DNA of 35,028 bases from Candidatus Rokuibacteriota bacterium (GCA_016209425.1 JACQWA010000384.1:1-35028); one strand, 5' to 3'; shown: positions 8,074 through 16,099, counted from the stretch's first letter. Numbers and translations: made by a program. The notes: generated by a model not told the origin, from the sequence alone.

Positions 8074-9489
8074 GTGGCCCGCCGGGTGGTGGTCGTGGGG
8101 GGAGGGATCGCGGGCCTCGCCGCGTCTCACCGCCTCCTCGAGCTGGGCCGGGAGCACGGCCAGTCGGTGGAGCTCACGCTCCTCGAAGCGCGCGATCGCC
8201 TCGGCGGCACCATCGCGACCGAGCACGCCGACGGCTTCCTGATCGAGGCCGGTCCCGACTCCTTCCTCTCGGAGAAGCCCTGGGCCCTGGCGCTCTGCCA
8301 GCGGCTCGGCCTCACGGACCGGTTGGTCCGCACCGACGACCGATTCCGGCGCACCTACGTCGTCCATCGTGGACGCCTCGAGCCGCTGCCCGACGGGTTT
8401 CAACTCCTCGCCCCCGCGCGCTTCTGGCCGTTCATTTCGTCGCGGCTCTTCTCCTGGCCCGGGAAGTTCCGGATCGCGATGGATCTGCTCCTCCCCCGCC
8501 GGGTCGGTTCCGAGGATGAGAGCCTGGGAGCGTTCGTCCGTCGCCGGTTTGGCCGGGAGGCGCTCGAGCGAGTCGCCCAGCCGTTGGTCGCCGGGATCTA
8601 CACCGCCGACCCCGACAGTCTGAGTCTCGCCGCGACCATGCCGCGGTTCCTCGAGCTGGAGCAGGCCCAGCGGAGCCTCATCCTGGCGCTCTGGCGCGCG
8701 GCCCGCCGGGCGCCCGCGACGGCGACCGGCGTCAGCGGGGCGCGCTGGAGCCTCTTTGTGACCTTCGCCGGGGGGATGGAGGAGTTCGTGCGGGCGCTTG
8801 CGGATCGTCTCCCGTCGGGCTCGGTCAGACTCAAGGAAAAGGTTGTTGGGCTCCACCGCGTCGCGGCCGGCTGGCGGGTGAGCCTGGCGGACGGGAGCGC
8901 GCTCGACGCCGACGGCGTCGTCGTCGCGGCCGAAGGCCACCAGGCCGCGCGCATGATCCGCTCCCTCGACCCCGGCTTGGGTCATCTCCTCGAAACGATC
9001 CCCTACGCCTCGTCAGCCACGGTCACGCTCGCCTACCGCCGGGCTCAGATTGCCCATCCGCTCGACGGCTTCGGCTTCGTCGTGCCGCGGATCGAGCGGC
9101 GGCCGATCCTGGCCGGCACGTTCTCGAGCGTGAAGTATCCCGGGCGGGCGCCGGCGGGGCACGTCCTGCTGCGCGTCTTTCTGGGCGGGGCGCTGGACGA
9201 GAGGATCCTCCGGGAGGACGACGGGCGCATGGTCTCGATCGTGCGGGCTCAACTGGGCGCGCTGCTCGGCGTCACGGGACCGCCGCTCCTCACCCGCCTC
9301 TCCCGCTACCCGGCCTCGATGGCGCAGTACCTGGTGGGGCATGGAGACACCGTGGCGGCGATTGAACGGCGGCTCGTGGAGCATCGAGGGCTGGCGCTGG
9401 CGGGGAGCGCCTACCGCGGTGTGGGGATCTCCGACTGCGTCCGCTCGGGCGAGGACGCTGCCCTGGGCGTGCTCGGCCACCTCTCCTAA
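8074..9489 (+). CDS. hemY: HemY-type protoporphyrinogen/coproporphyrinogen oxidase
   Basis: 471 residues from a GTG at 8074, four bases after hemH. FAD-dependent, oxygen-using oxidase that aromatises the porphyrinogen ring. The N-terminus has the FAD-binding VVVVGGGIAGLAASHRLLE, followed by LLEARDRLGGTIATEH. The middle has GPDSFLSEKPWAL, typical of PPOX, and SGARWSLFVTFAGGMEEFVRAL. The C-terminus ends in LALAGSAYRGVGISDCVRSGEDAA, the second FAD/substrate motif. A HemY enzyme implies at least periodic exposure to oxygen or a compatible acceptor. The coproporphyrinogen-oxidising (CgoX) role cannot be excluded since HemQ/HemN are not in the window. Confidence 0.93.
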   Translation: MARRVVVVGGGIAGLAASHRLLELGREHGQSVELTLLEARDRLGGTIATEHADGFLIEAGPDSFLSEKPWALALCQRLGLTDRLVRTDDRFRRTYVVHRGRLEPLPDGFQLLAPARFWPFISSRLFSWPGKFRIAMDLLLPRRVGSEDESLGAFVRRRFGREALERVAQPLVAGIYTADPDSLSLAATMPRFLELEQAQRSLILALWRAARRAPATATGVSGARWSLFVTFAGGMEEFVRALADRLPSGSVRLKEKVVGLHRVAAGWRVSLADGSALDADGVVVAAEGHQAARMIRSLDPGLGHLLETIPYASSATVTLAYRRAQIAHPLDGFGFVVPRIERRPILAGTFSSVKYPGRAPAGHVLLRVFLGGALDERILREDDGRMVSIVRAQLGALLGVTGPPLLTRLSRYPASMAQYLVGHGDTVAAIERRLVEHRGLALAGSAYRGVGISDCVRSGEDAALGVLGHLS

Positions 9490-9627
9490 GCCTCTTCGCG
9501 ACGCGTGCGCTGCCGGCGCCGGCCGTAGTCCACCATCGCGCGGATCGGCTGGACCGAGGCCCGCGTGTCGGAGCCACCGGTCCTTGACGTGGCCCCCGGT
9601 GATCACGAGGAAGATCGGCTTCCCCGG

Positions 9628-9984
9628 ATGGGAGGCTCATTGCGCTCCTTCGTGTCTTTGGAGGAGAAGATCAAGGCCGTTGCCGACATCCACGTGAAGC
9701 GGATCTCGGCCAAGGACGTGGTTCAGGTCCGCCGCCACAACAGTGTCGACAAACCGGTTGTGAAGAGAATCGGCGACCAGTTAAAGGCGACAGGTATCCT
9801 TCCCTGGCTGGATGAGTGGGAACTTCGGCCGGGTTTGCCATGGCAAAAGGCGCTTGGGGAGCAGATTAAAAGCATCAAGTCGGCTGCAGTGTTTGTTGGG
9901 TTCAGCGGATTTCGGAAGAGTGAGCCTGATCCCTTGAAGCAGCTGGTCTGGGGCGTCACTGGGCGCCGGGATGACCCGCGCTGA
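9628..9984 (+). pseudogene. Truncated TIR-domain protein
   Basis: An ORF of 118 residues from an ATG at 9628. Residues ~36-85 resemble a TIR domain: HNSVDKPVVKRIGDQL, then GILPWLDEWELRPGLPWQKAL, then SAAVFVGFSG. The box-2-like WLDEWELRPG region with the conserved Glu is intact, but the first strand (normally DVFLSHNS-like) reads DVVQVRRHNS. The protein stops soon after VFVG, where TIR proteins usually continue for 60 or more residues or carry an effector domain. The last ~25 residues look like unrelated sequence. It is most likely a decayed remnant of a defence or NADase-type TIR gene. The strip 9490-9627 before it holds no gene that I can support. Confidence 0.55.
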
Positions 9985-10023
9985 CCGGGTCTTGCCGACG
10001 TCGCGCTTGGGCTCGGGCGGCCG

Positions 10024-10356
10024 TCACGCGTCTAAGAAACTTTGGGTCCAGCCGCAGGCCCGTGCGCTGTTCCGACGGCGGTGCCCCGGGGGAATCCCCC
10101 CGGGCCGGCCCGTCCGATAAGGGGCTTCACCCTCTCCCTCACGAGGGAGAGGGAGAGATTTTGGCACCCTCGCCCCCGGAGGGGGAGAGGGCAGGGTGAG
10201 GGGGGCGCCTGCGAGGCGGCGCTCGCGTTCATGCATACTTCGGGCTAAGGTCTCCATAGCTCCCCGCCCCGCAAATTCAGCGACCGCCCAAGTAATCCCA
10301 GCAATGATGAGCCCGCTGATGACGCTGAAAATAACGGTTGTGAATGCTCGTTGCAT
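10024..10356 (-). CDS. Small one-span membrane protein with repeat-encoded tail
   Basis: 110 residues from an ATG at 10356, preceded at suitable spacing by AAGGTG. The first 30 residues form one clear membrane segment (TTVIFSVISGLIIAGITWAV). A short charged helix (MHERERRLAG) follows, and the rest is translated from palindromic repeat family B (Pro-rich, LPREGEGEA) and GC-rich spacer. The natural protein may have been about 50 residues before the repeat arrived. No family is recognised and it stands alone between a TIR remnant and a Uma2 gene. It may be a chance ORF, though the hydrophobic segment and ribosome binding site argue for a real small protein. Confidence 0.4.
   Translation of the reverse strand: MQRAFTTVIFSVISGLIIAGITWAVAEFAGRGAMETLARSMHERERRLAGAPLTLPSPPPGARVPKSLPLPREGEGEAPYRTGRPGGIPPGHRRRNSARACGWTQSFLDA
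10084..10104. repeat. GC-rich hairpin in accessory strip
   Basis: CCCCGGGGG and CCCCCCGGG flank an AAT loop, giving a near-perfect G/C stem of about 8-9 bp. It lies beside the repeat family B copy at 10126-10205. There is no T-run, so it is not a typical terminator. Confidence 0.4.
10126..10205 (-). repeat. Palindromic repeat family B, copy 1
   Basis: An 80-base element built of two nested inverted repeats: CCCTCTCCCTC with GAGGGAGAGGG, and CCCTCGCCCCCGG with GGGGGAGAGGG, bounded by TTCACCC and GGGTGAGGGGG. The same plan (CCCCCTCACC...GGTGAGGGGG) recurs at 31223-31277 inside the RsbRD-like gene. Elements of this look, giving peptides such as SPLPLRGAGEGEG, are common dispersed palindromes in high-GC bacterial genomes. 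Confidence 0.7.
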
Positions 10357-10592
10357 ACCCCGCACCTTCGTACGGGGTGATTGTGCTACGGCATCGCCTG
10401 CTCTGGTGAAGCACTATCCATGGTAGCGTTCGCATTTTATGCGTCCCGCGCGCCCACGCGAAGCGGCGCGCCCGTGCATGAGCGCGGTGCTCGATACCAC
10501 CGGCAGGTTGTCGGCGACCCACATCCATCGCGAAGCGTGGCTCGTCCACACCCGAGAGCAAAGACGCAGCGATCTGGGGCAAACAGTGTTGT

Positions 10593-10621
10593 TTGACGCG
10601 GCCCCTCCGAGCCCGTACAAT
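10593..10621 (+). promoter_or_regulatory. Sigma70-type promoter of the Uma2 gene
   Basis: TTGACG at 10593-10598 and TACAAT at 10616-10621 are separated by exactly 17 bp, close to the housekeeping consensus. Transcription would start near 10628, and a GAGGAG purine run at about 10629-10634 precedes the Uma2 ATG at 10642. The interval from the small membrane protein start (10357) to this promoter holds no gene that I can support. Confidence 0.65.
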
Positions 10622-10641
10622 CGTGGCGAGGAGCCAGCTCG

Positions 10642-11190
10642 ATGGCAACCCGTCGCGTGGTGCTGACCTACAAAGAGTACGAGGCCCTGCCGGCCGACGG
10701 CCGCAGGTACGAGATCCATGATGGGGAGCTCTCCGTGACGCCTGCACCCAGTCCCCGGCACCAGATGATCAGCGCCAACCTGTTCAGAGTTCTTGACGCG
10801 CATGTACGCGCCCGGGGGATCGGCATCGTGCTGTACGCTCCTCTTGACGTCGTCCTCAGCGAGACCTCGATCGTCCAGCCTGATATTGTCTATCTGGAGC
10901 CAGAACGGCTTGGCGCGATCAGCGACCGCGGGGTTGAGGGCGCGCCGACTCTTGCAGTCGAGATCATTTCGCCCTCAACGACGCTGATCGACCGGAGCAC
11001 CAAGCATCAGCTCTACGCTCGTCACGGCGTCCCCTTCTTCTGGCTCGTGGACCCGGAAGCCCGCATGGTCGAGGCGTTTGTCCTCGGGCCCGAGGGGTAC
11101 TCCCTGGCCCTGCGAGCCTCTGGACCGCAGCCCGTCAACCCTCCACCCTTTCTAGACCTCGCGCTCATCCCCACCTCCCTGTGGCCGTAG
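10642..11190 (+). CDS. Uma2-family (DUF820) predicted endonuclease
   Basis: 182 residues, normal for Uma2/DUF820 proteins, which carry a PD-(D/E)XK restriction-like fold. The pattern starts LTYKEYEALPADGRRYEIHDGEL, with the family's Tyr-Glu and Asp-Gly-Glu. The core has SIVQPDIVYL (catalytic Asp), LAVEIISPST (catalytic Glu), and a DRSTKHQLYARHGVPFFWLVDP segment holding the conserved Lys. The family is widespread in cyanobacteria and other large genomes, often near transposon debris, and its cellular role is not settled. It has its own well-formed promoter and no obvious partner. Neighbouring remnants of TIR and RelE/ParE genes mark this as an accessory region. Confidence 0.88.
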   Translation: MATRRVVLTYKEYEALPADGRRYEIHDGELSVTPAPSPRHQMISANLFRVLDAHVRARGIGIVLYAPLDVVLSETSIVQPDIVYLEPERLGAISDRGVEGAPTLAVEIISPSTTLIDRSTKHQLYARHGVPFFWLVDPEARMVEAFVLGPEGYSLALRASGPQPVNPPPFLDLALIPTSLWP

Positions 11191-11330
11191 GCCTCACGGA
11201 ACGGGATCCGCGACTATGTCGAATTCACCCCGGCCGAGCGATAGGCATGCGAACGGCTGTTCGCGTCGTGGAAACCGACGCGCTTCCTGTCCAGTAGGGT
11301 CCCAGTAAGCCAACCGTAGCAGACTCGCGC

Positions 11331-11470
11331 AGAGCGAGTCCCCACTGTATCGGTTCGTTCCAGGTCTTTTCGGTTGATGGCCCGCATGACCGTAACCACC
11401 CCCTCGTCAACCCGGTAGAGCACCCGGTCATCAATGAGCCCCCGGAGGGCCGAGGCCCTCCGCCCCTCGG
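11331..11470 (-). pseudogene. RelE/ParE-family toxin remnant
   Basis: The minus strand encodes ALRGLIDDRVLYRVDEGVV, then TVMRAINRKDLER, which matches the DRVLYRV...V.VLRAINR.D strand-turn-strand core of RelE/ParE-type toxins. There is no full-length frame: no credible N-terminal half is present, only an internal ATG at 11423, and the frame runs on past the family's usual end. No antitoxin gene was seen next to it. The remainder of the 11191-11692 gap holds this remnant, an inverted repeat at 11561-11604 and the aprB leader. Confidence 0.4.
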
Positions 11471-11560
11471 CCGCCCTCGACCGTGACCCCTGCCCACTCC
11501 CGGCTCCCGAAAAGCCGCGGCCCCATAAGGCAAATGACCCGGGAAAACGGTCCGCCTGTT

Positions 11561-11604
11561 CTATTGACTATCGAGGGGGAGGAGTTTTCCTCTTGAGTCA
11601 ATAG
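11561..11604. promoter_or_regulatory. Inverted repeat ahead of aprB, possible operator or mRNA structure
   Basis: CTATTGACT (11561-11569) and AGTCAATAG (11596-11604) form a perfect 9-bp inverted repeat around 26 bases. The inner bases contain a second pair, GAGGA and TCCTC, so the whole can fold as a two-step stem. It is AT-rich relative to its surroundings, and its right arm ends 88 bases before the aprB ATG. TTGACT in the left arm could be a -35 box, but no matching -10 is evident at 16-18 bp. It could be a regulator site controlling the apr operon or a 5' leader hairpin. Confidence 0.4.
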
Positions 11605-11692
11605 ACTCGACGGGTCCGCCGGGTCCTTCAGGCAGGGCGGGGCGGTTGATCCCCCGCATGAGATTCGGACCCAAACCAGGGTGAGGTGAGCC

Positions 11693-12127
11693 ATGCCGAG
11701 CTTCGTGTACGCCGAGAAGTGTGACGGGTGTAAGGGGCAGGCGCGGACGGCCTGCCAGTACATCTGCCCCAACGACCTCATGGCGCTGAACAAGGAGATC
11801 ATGAAGGCCTTCAACCAGGAGCCCGAGCTCTGCTGGGAGTGCTTCAGCTGCGTCAAGATCTGCCCCCAGCAGGCAATCGAGGTCAGGCACTACGCCGACT
11901 TCGCCCCGCTGGGGGCCAGCGTCATCCCCCTCAGAGGGTCGGATTCCATCATGTGGACCATCAAATTCAGGGACGGGCGGCTCAAGCGGTTCAAGTTCAA
12001 GACCCGCACGAGCGCTGAGGGGTCTATCGAGCCCTACGACGGCGCCCCGGCGGGATCGCCCGGGGACCTCGCCTCCCCGAACTTCTTCACCGAGGCGGGC
12101 AAGACGCTTCCCGTCCCGACCCGGTAG
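11693..12127 (+). CDS. aprB: Adenylylsulfate (APS) reductase beta subunit
   Basis: 144 residues. The iron-sulfur subunit of cytoplasmic APS reductase, passing electrons between a membrane donor/acceptor and the FAD of AprA. Two [4Fe-4S] motifs are present: CDGCKGQARTACQYICP (residues ~10-26, with the insertion typical of AprB between cysteines) and CWECFSCVKICP (~47-58). After these comes the AprB-specific beta-rich domain with GSDSIMWTIKFRDGRLKRFKF and a C-terminal tail that wraps AprA. Length is close to the usual 145-160. The ATG has a GGTGAGGTGAG leader. aprA follows after 14 bases. No sat, qmo or aprM gene is in the window, so the redox partner is unknown. Confidence 0.95.
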   Translation: MPSFVYAEKCDGCKGQARTACQYICPNDLMALNKEIMKAFNQEPELCWECFSCVKICPQQAIEVRHYADFAPLGASVIPLRGSDSIMWTIKFRDGRLKRFKFKTRTSAEGSIEPYDGAPAGSPGDLASPNFFTEAGKTLPVPTR

Positions 12128-12141
12128 AGGAGGGGAGAGAC

Positions 12142-14031
12142 ATGGCGACGAACGGGAAGCCGGAAGTGGTGGAGGTCTCGACCGACCTCCTGATCGTGGG
12201 CGGCGGGATGGCGGCCTGCGGGGCCGCGGTGGAGGCGCGCCGGTGGGCGCCCGCGGAGATGAAGATCACCCTGGTGGACAAGGCCGCCATGGACCGGAGC
12301 GGGGCGGTCGCCATGGGGCTCTCCGCCGTCAACACGTACCTCGGGGAGAACACGCCCGAGGACTACGTGCGGTACGTCCGCACCGACCTGATGGGGATCA
12401 TCCGGGAGGACTTGGTCTACGACCTGGGCCGCCACGTGGACGACTCCGTCCACCTCTTCGAGAAGTGGGGGCTGCCGATCTGGAAGCAGCACGGCGACGA
12501 GGGCAAGCCCCTGGCCGAGGGGGGCAAGCCGGTCCGGTCGGGCCGCTGGCAGATCATGATCAGCGGCGAGAGCTACAAGGTAATCGTGGCCGAAGCCGCC
12601 AAGAAGGCACTGGGGGCCGAGAACATCTACGAGCGCGTCTTCGTGGTCAAGCTCCTCCTCGACGGCAAGGAGGCGAACCGCGTCGCGGGGGCCGTGGGCT
12701 TCAGCGTGAGGGAGAACAAGATCTACATCTTCCGGGCGAAGGCGGTCCTGGTGGCCTGCGGGGGCGCCGTCCACGTCTTCCGGCCGCGCTCGACCGGTGA
12801 GGGGCTGGGGCGCACCTGGTACCCGCCGTGGAACTCCGGCTCCACCTACGCCATGCTGCTCCAGGGCGGCGCCGAGATGACCATGATGGAGAACCGGTTC
12901 GTGCCCGCGCGGTTCAAGGACGGTTATGGTCCCGTGGGCGCGTGGTTCCTCCTCTTCAAGGCCAAGGCCCTGAACGCCCTGGGCGAGGACTACGTGCTCA
13001 AGAACAAGGCGCATCTCAAGGAGTACGACCCCTACGGGAGCGCCGCCATCACTCCGACCTGCCTCCGGAACCACCTGATGATGGAGGAGATGCGGCAGGG
13101 GCGGGGGCCGATTTTCATGGACACGCCGACGGCCATGAAGGAGCTGGCGGCCAAGATGGACCCCAAGCAGGTCAAGGAGCTCGAGGCCGAGGCCTGGGAG
13201 GATTTCCTCGACATGACGATCACCCAGGCCGGCCTCTGGGCCAGCATGAACGTCGCGCCGGAGGAAAAGCCGTCGGAGATCATACCCGCCGAGCCCTACC
13301 TCATGGGCTCCCACGCCGGCTGCGCCGGGGCCTGGGTCAGCGGCCCCGAGGACTTCGCGCCCCCCGAATACCGGTGGGGGTACAACCGGATGACGACCGT
13401 CCAGGGGCTCTTCACCGCCGGGGATGGTGTCGGCGCCTCGGGACACAAGTTCTCTTCCGGCTCCCACGCCGAGGGGCGGATCGCCGCCAAGGCGGCCGTC
13501 CGCTTCATCGGGGATCACGCCGACTTTGCGCCGTGCGTGGCCCAGAGCGCCGACGAGCTGGCAGCGGAGATCTACCGGCCGCTGGCGACCTTCGAGAAGT
13601 ACCGGTCGGTCACCACGGACCCGGCCATCAACCCCCACTACGTCCGCCCCAAGATGCTGATGTTCCGGCTCAACAAGATCATGGACGAGTATGTGGCGGG
13701 GATCACCACCGGCTACACGACCGGCGAAGCATCGCTCACCCACGGCCTCGAGCTCCTCACCATGCTCAAGGAGGACTCGGCGAAGCTCGCGGCGAAAGAT
13801 CTGCACGAGCTGATGCGCTGCTGGGAGAACTACCACCGGATCTGGGCGGCCGAGGCGCACCTGCGCCACATCCTCTTCCGGCAGGAGACCCGGTACCCGG
13901 GCTACTACTACCGCTCCGATTTCCCCAAGCTGGACGACGGGAACTGGCGGGTCTTCGCCAACTCCCGGTACGATCCGCAGAGGGGCCGGTGGGAGTGCTT
14001 CACAAAGCCGGTGGTCGGGCTGGTCACGTGA
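12142..14031 (+). CDS. aprA: Adenylylsulfate (APS) reductase alpha subunit
   Basis: 629 residues, normal for AprA. The FAD flavoprotein interconverts APS and sulfite plus AMP; in sulfur oxidisers it forms APS from sulfite. The N-terminus has the dinucleotide site LLIVGGGMAACGAAVEARRW. The fumarate-reductase-type core includes MDRSGAVAMGLSAVNTYLG, GAVHVFRPRSTGEGLGRTWYPPWNSGSTYAML, the SHAGCAGAWVSGPEDFAP segment and the C-terminal FAD loop GLFTAGDGVGASGHKFSSGSHAEG. The helical cap ends in WRVFANSRYDPQRGRWECF. The ATG has a strong GAGGAGGGGAG ribosome binding site. It is co-transcribed with aprB and followed after 34 bases by a rhodanese gene. Confidence 0.97.
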   Translation: MATNGKPEVVEVSTDLLIVGGGMAACGAAVEARRWAPAEMKITLVDKAAMDRSGAVAMGLSAVNTYLGENTPEDYVRYVRTDLMGIIREDLVYDLGRHVDDSVHLFEKWGLPIWKQHGDEGKPLAEGGKPVRSGRWQIMISGESYKVIVAEAAKKALGAENIYERVFVVKLLLDGKEANRVAGAVGFSVRENKIYIFRAKAVLVACGGAVHVFRPRSTGEGLGRTWYPPWNSGSTYAMLLQGGAEMTMMENRFVPARFKDGYGPVGAWFLLFKAKALNALGEDYVLKNKAHLKEYDPYGSAAITPTCLRNHLMMEEMRQGRGPIFMDTPTAMKELAAKMDPKQVKELEAEAWEDFLDMTITQAGLWASMNVAPEEKPSEIIPAEPYLMGSHAGCAGAWVSGPEDFAPPEYRWGYNRMTTVQGLFTAGDGVGASGHKFSSGSHAEGRIAAKAAVRFIGDHADFAPCVAQSADELAAEIYRPLATFEKYRSVTTDPAINPHYVRPKMLMFRLNKIMDEYVAGITTGYTTGEASLTHGLELLTMLKEDSAKLAAKDLHELMRCWENYHRIWAAEAHLRHILFRQETRYPGYYYRSDFPKLDDGNWRVFANSRYDPQRGRWECFTKPVVGLVT

Positions 14032-14065
14032 GGTGGGGGAGCCTTAACACGAGGAGGGAAGCATC

Positions 14066-15070
14066 ATGAATCAGCGCAGGACGACAGGAATCTGGATCGG
14101 TCTGGTACTCGTCTTGTCCCTGGCCAGCTCGGCCTTCGGGGCCGAGGTGATCGTGGACACCGCCTATGTGGCCAAGCAGAAGGACAAGGCGGGGGTGGTC
14201 CTTCTCGATGCCCGCGGGGGAAAGGCATACGGCGAGGGGCACATTCCCGGCGCCATCAACCTCGGCGGCAGGGGGGCGGCCGTGGTCCTGAGGGACGTGG
14301 ACGCGCGGGTGCTTCCGGTGAAGACCCTGGAGAAGATCCTCGGTGAAGCGGGGATCAGCCGGGACCAGGAGATCATCGTGTACGGAGCCAAGGGCGACAC
14401 CGGCATGACGGTCCCATTCTGGATCCTGGAGTACCTGGGGGCCGAGAAGGTTCGGGCCTACTGGGGAGGGATCGACGACTGGAAAGCCGCCAAGCAGCCC
14501 CTGGCGACCCAGGAGCAGAAACTCCCGGCGGCCAAGTTCGTGGCCAAGGTGCGGGCGGACCGCTACGCCTCGACGGAGTACGTGAAGGCGAACTTGAAAA
14601 ACGCCAACGTCCAGATCGTCGATTCCCGGACCCCCAAAGAGTTCGCCGGAGATGATATCCGCGCCCTGAGGGGCGGGCACGTCCCCGGGGCCATTCTGAT
14701 CCCCTTCGAGCAGAACTGGGCCGACCCGGAGGCGGCGAAGAAGCTGGCCGACAAGAAAGTGACGGGCCGCGACGGCATGGCCCTGAAGGACGACAAGGCC
14801 CTCCGAGAGATCTACAAGGGCCTGGACCCCAAGAAGGAGGTCGTCGCCTACTGCCAGACCGGTACCCGCTCGACGCTGACCTACGTGGCCCTGAGGTCGC
14901 TGGGCTTCGAGAAGATCCGGAACTATGACGACTCCTGGATCGTGTGGGGGAGCCGCCCGGACCTTCCGGTCGAGAACGCGAGCTACTACGACTTCGTCAA
15001 GGTGAACGCGGCGCTCCGGAGGATCGACGACCTGGAGCGGCAGGTGGACGAGCTTACGCGAAAGCGGTGA
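14066..15070 (+). CDS. Exported two-domain rhodanese (sulfurtransferase)
   Basis: 334 residues with a hydrophobic signal peptide (WIGLVLVLSLASSAFGA), so it is periplasmic. Two rhodanese domains follow. The first (~25-150) has VLLDARGGKAYGEGHIPGAINL but its active-site loop reads VYGAKGDTG, without cysteine. The second (~165-320) has VDSRTPKEFAG, GHVPGAILIPFEQ and the loop AYCQTGTRSTLT with the catalytic Cys at residue 263. This inactive-plus-active arrangement is that of thiosulfate:cyanide sulfurtransferases. The C-terminus ends in a short coiled-coil-like helix. It probably takes sulfane sulfur from thiosulfate or polysulfide, next to the sulfur transporter and carrier genes downstream. Confidence 0.9.
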   Translation: MNQRRTTGIWIGLVLVLSLASSAFGAEVIVDTAYVAKQKDKAGVVLLDARGGKAYGEGHIPGAINLGGRGAAVVLRDVDARVLPVKTLEKILGEAGISRDQEIIVYGAKGDTGMTVPFWILEYLGAEKVRAYWGGIDDWKAAKQPLATQEQKLPAAKFVAKVRADRYASTEYVKANLKNANVQIVDSRTPKEFAGDDIRALRGGHVPGAILIPFEQNWADPEAAKKLADKKVTGRDGMALKDDKALREIYKGLDPKKEVVAYCQTGTRSTLTYVALRSLGFEKIRNYDDSWIVWGSRPDLPVENASYYDFVKVNAALRRIDDLERQVDELTRKR

Positions 15071-15077
15071 CGCCGGG

Positions 15078-15449
15078 ATGGCGGGAAAGCGCCTGCTCAT
15101 CTTGCAGACGCACGGGGTCGGTGAGCCGCGCCGGACGTACGCGCCCCTCTTCTTCGCGCTGACGGCCGCCGCCATGGACATGGAGGTGGCCGTCTGGTTC
15201 AGCATGGAGGGCGTCACCCAGCTCCGCAGGGGAGCGGCGGAACAGGTGGAGCTGGAGCCCGGGAGCGGGGTGACGCTCAAGACCTGGCTCGACCAGGCCC
15301 GGGAGGCGGGCGTGGAGCTTCTGGCGTGCGCGCACGCCATGGGCCTGGAAAAGATGGTGGAAGCGGAGCTGATCGAAGGGGTCCGGGTGGTGGGGGTCGC
15401 CGGCGTGCTCGATCGCTGCCTGGAGGCGGACCGCGTGATGTACTTCTGA
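15078..15449 (+). CDS. DsrE-superfamily protein (larger form, first of four)
   Basis: 123 residues from an ATG at 15078, seven bases after the rhodanese gene. It matches the DsrE/DsrF-like single-domain fold: LLILQTHGVGEPRRTYAPLFFALTAAAMDMEVAVWFSMEGV, then a GVTLKTWLDQAREAGVELLAC segment with a likely active Cys at residue 84, ending in DRVMYF. Members of this peroxiredoxin-like subgroup are small cytoplasmic or membrane-surface proteins that bind persulfide sulfur. Its place between a rhodanese and three smaller DsrE-like proteins suggests a sulfur-handover step. The partner and direction are inferred. Confidence 0.85.
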   Translation: MAGKRLLILQTHGVGEPRRTYAPLFFALTAAAMDMEVAVWFSMEGVTQLRRGAAEQVELEPGSGVTLKTWLDQAREAGVELLACAHAMGLEKMVEAELIEGVRVVGVAGVLDRCLEADRVMYF

Positions 15450-15466
15450 GAGCCACTGGAGGGGGA

Positions 15467-15742
15467 ATGGCACAGAAGAGGGTTGCCGTGCTCGTCAGGG
15501 ACAGACAGGGCGAGGCGCTCAGGATGTCTCTCGGCTTACTGCTCCTGGACGACGCGGTCGATGTGTACGTGCTGGACAGAAAGCTGGAGCCGACCGAGGA
15601 AAACCTGCTGCATCTGGAGACGATGAAAGAGTTCGAGATGACGATCTATACGAATTGCCGGGAGAACGAAGGAATGGAATGTCTTTCGACCGTGGAGCTC
15701 GCCCAGAAATTGCTTCAGTACGATCACGTGTTGCCCTACTGA
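15467..15742 (+). CDS. DsrF-like small sulfur-relay protein
   Basis: 91 residues from an ATG at 15467 with a GGAGGGGGA ribosome binding site. It starts KRVAVLVRDRQGEALRMSLGLLL and ends LAQKLLQYDHVLPY, resembling DsrF/TusC, whose family proteins begin KVLVLMRKAPYG and end near AVLPF, as the canonical DsrF at 27230 does here. It is shorter than the canonical DsrF and lacks the APYG loop. Cys64 and Cys72 fall in the second half. It forms a run with a DsrE-like and a DsrH-like protein just downstream, looking like a reduced second DsrEFH set. Function as a sulfur carrier is inferred from fold and context. Confidence 0.7.
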   Translation: MAQKRVAVLVRDRQGEALRMSLGLLLLDDAVDVYVLDRKLEPTEENLLHLETMKEFEMTIYTNCRENEGMECLSTVELAQKLLQYDHVLPY

Positions 15743-15780
15743 GCCTCCGTCCCGGTCGATGAGGGAGAAGGGACAACGGC

Positions 15781-16083
15781 GTGAAGCTGGGAATACTCGT
15801 CAACACGGATAGACATCTTCACGATATTGTCGGGCTGACACGAGCTGCCGTTTCGAGCGGGCATGAAGTGACCCTCTTCGCCATGGACGAAGGCACGCGC
15901 TTGGTCGAAGACCCTTCCTATACCGATCTGTGCAAGCTGCCTGGCGTTGCCATGAGCGTCTGTGAGCACAGCGCCAAGGGGCATCACGTTCGGACGGTGG
16001 GGCTGCCCAAAGAGATCGTCTGCGGGAGCCAGTATCATCACGCGGTGATGGTCCATGGCGCTGACCGGATGATCGTCCTGTAG
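15781..16083 (+). CDS. DsrE-like small sulfur-relay protein
   Basis: 100 residues from a GTG at 15781. It starts MKLGILVNTDRHLHDIVGLTRAAVSSGHEVTLFAMDEGT, the DsrE-family beta-alpha-beta opening, and ends ADRMIVL, like the ADRFVTF end of the canonical DsrE at 25701. A Cys at residue 61 in AMSVCEHSAKGHH sits where canonical DsrE has its active Cys (VACVTDSTYRG). Residues 51 (Cys) and 68-69 (His-His) are further candidates for thiol or metal chemistry. It lies between DsrF-like and DsrH-like genes in one transcription unit. Confidence 0.75.
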   Translation: MKLGILVNTDRHLHDIVGLTRAAVSSGHEVTLFAMDEGTRLVEDPSYTDLCKLPGVAMSVCEHSAKGHHVRTVGLPKEIVCGSQYHHAVMVHGADRMIVL

Positions 16084-16099
16084 CGGGAGCGATTGGGTG

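Noticed and set aside
9490-9627. A minus-strand frame starting KPIFLVITGGHVKDRW that looked flavoprotein-like
   Set aside because: Too short, followed by Arg/Pro-rich sequence, and without a matching start signal or conserved motif.
10126-10205. Possible CRISPR repeat or intrinsic terminator
   Set aside because: There are no regularly spaced direct repeats and no T-tract; the element fits a dispersed palindrome found again at 31223-31277.
12034-13869. A 611-codon minus-strand open frame opposite aprA
   Set aside because: Shadow of aprA produced by GC-rich third positions; no recognisable motif or ribosome binding site.
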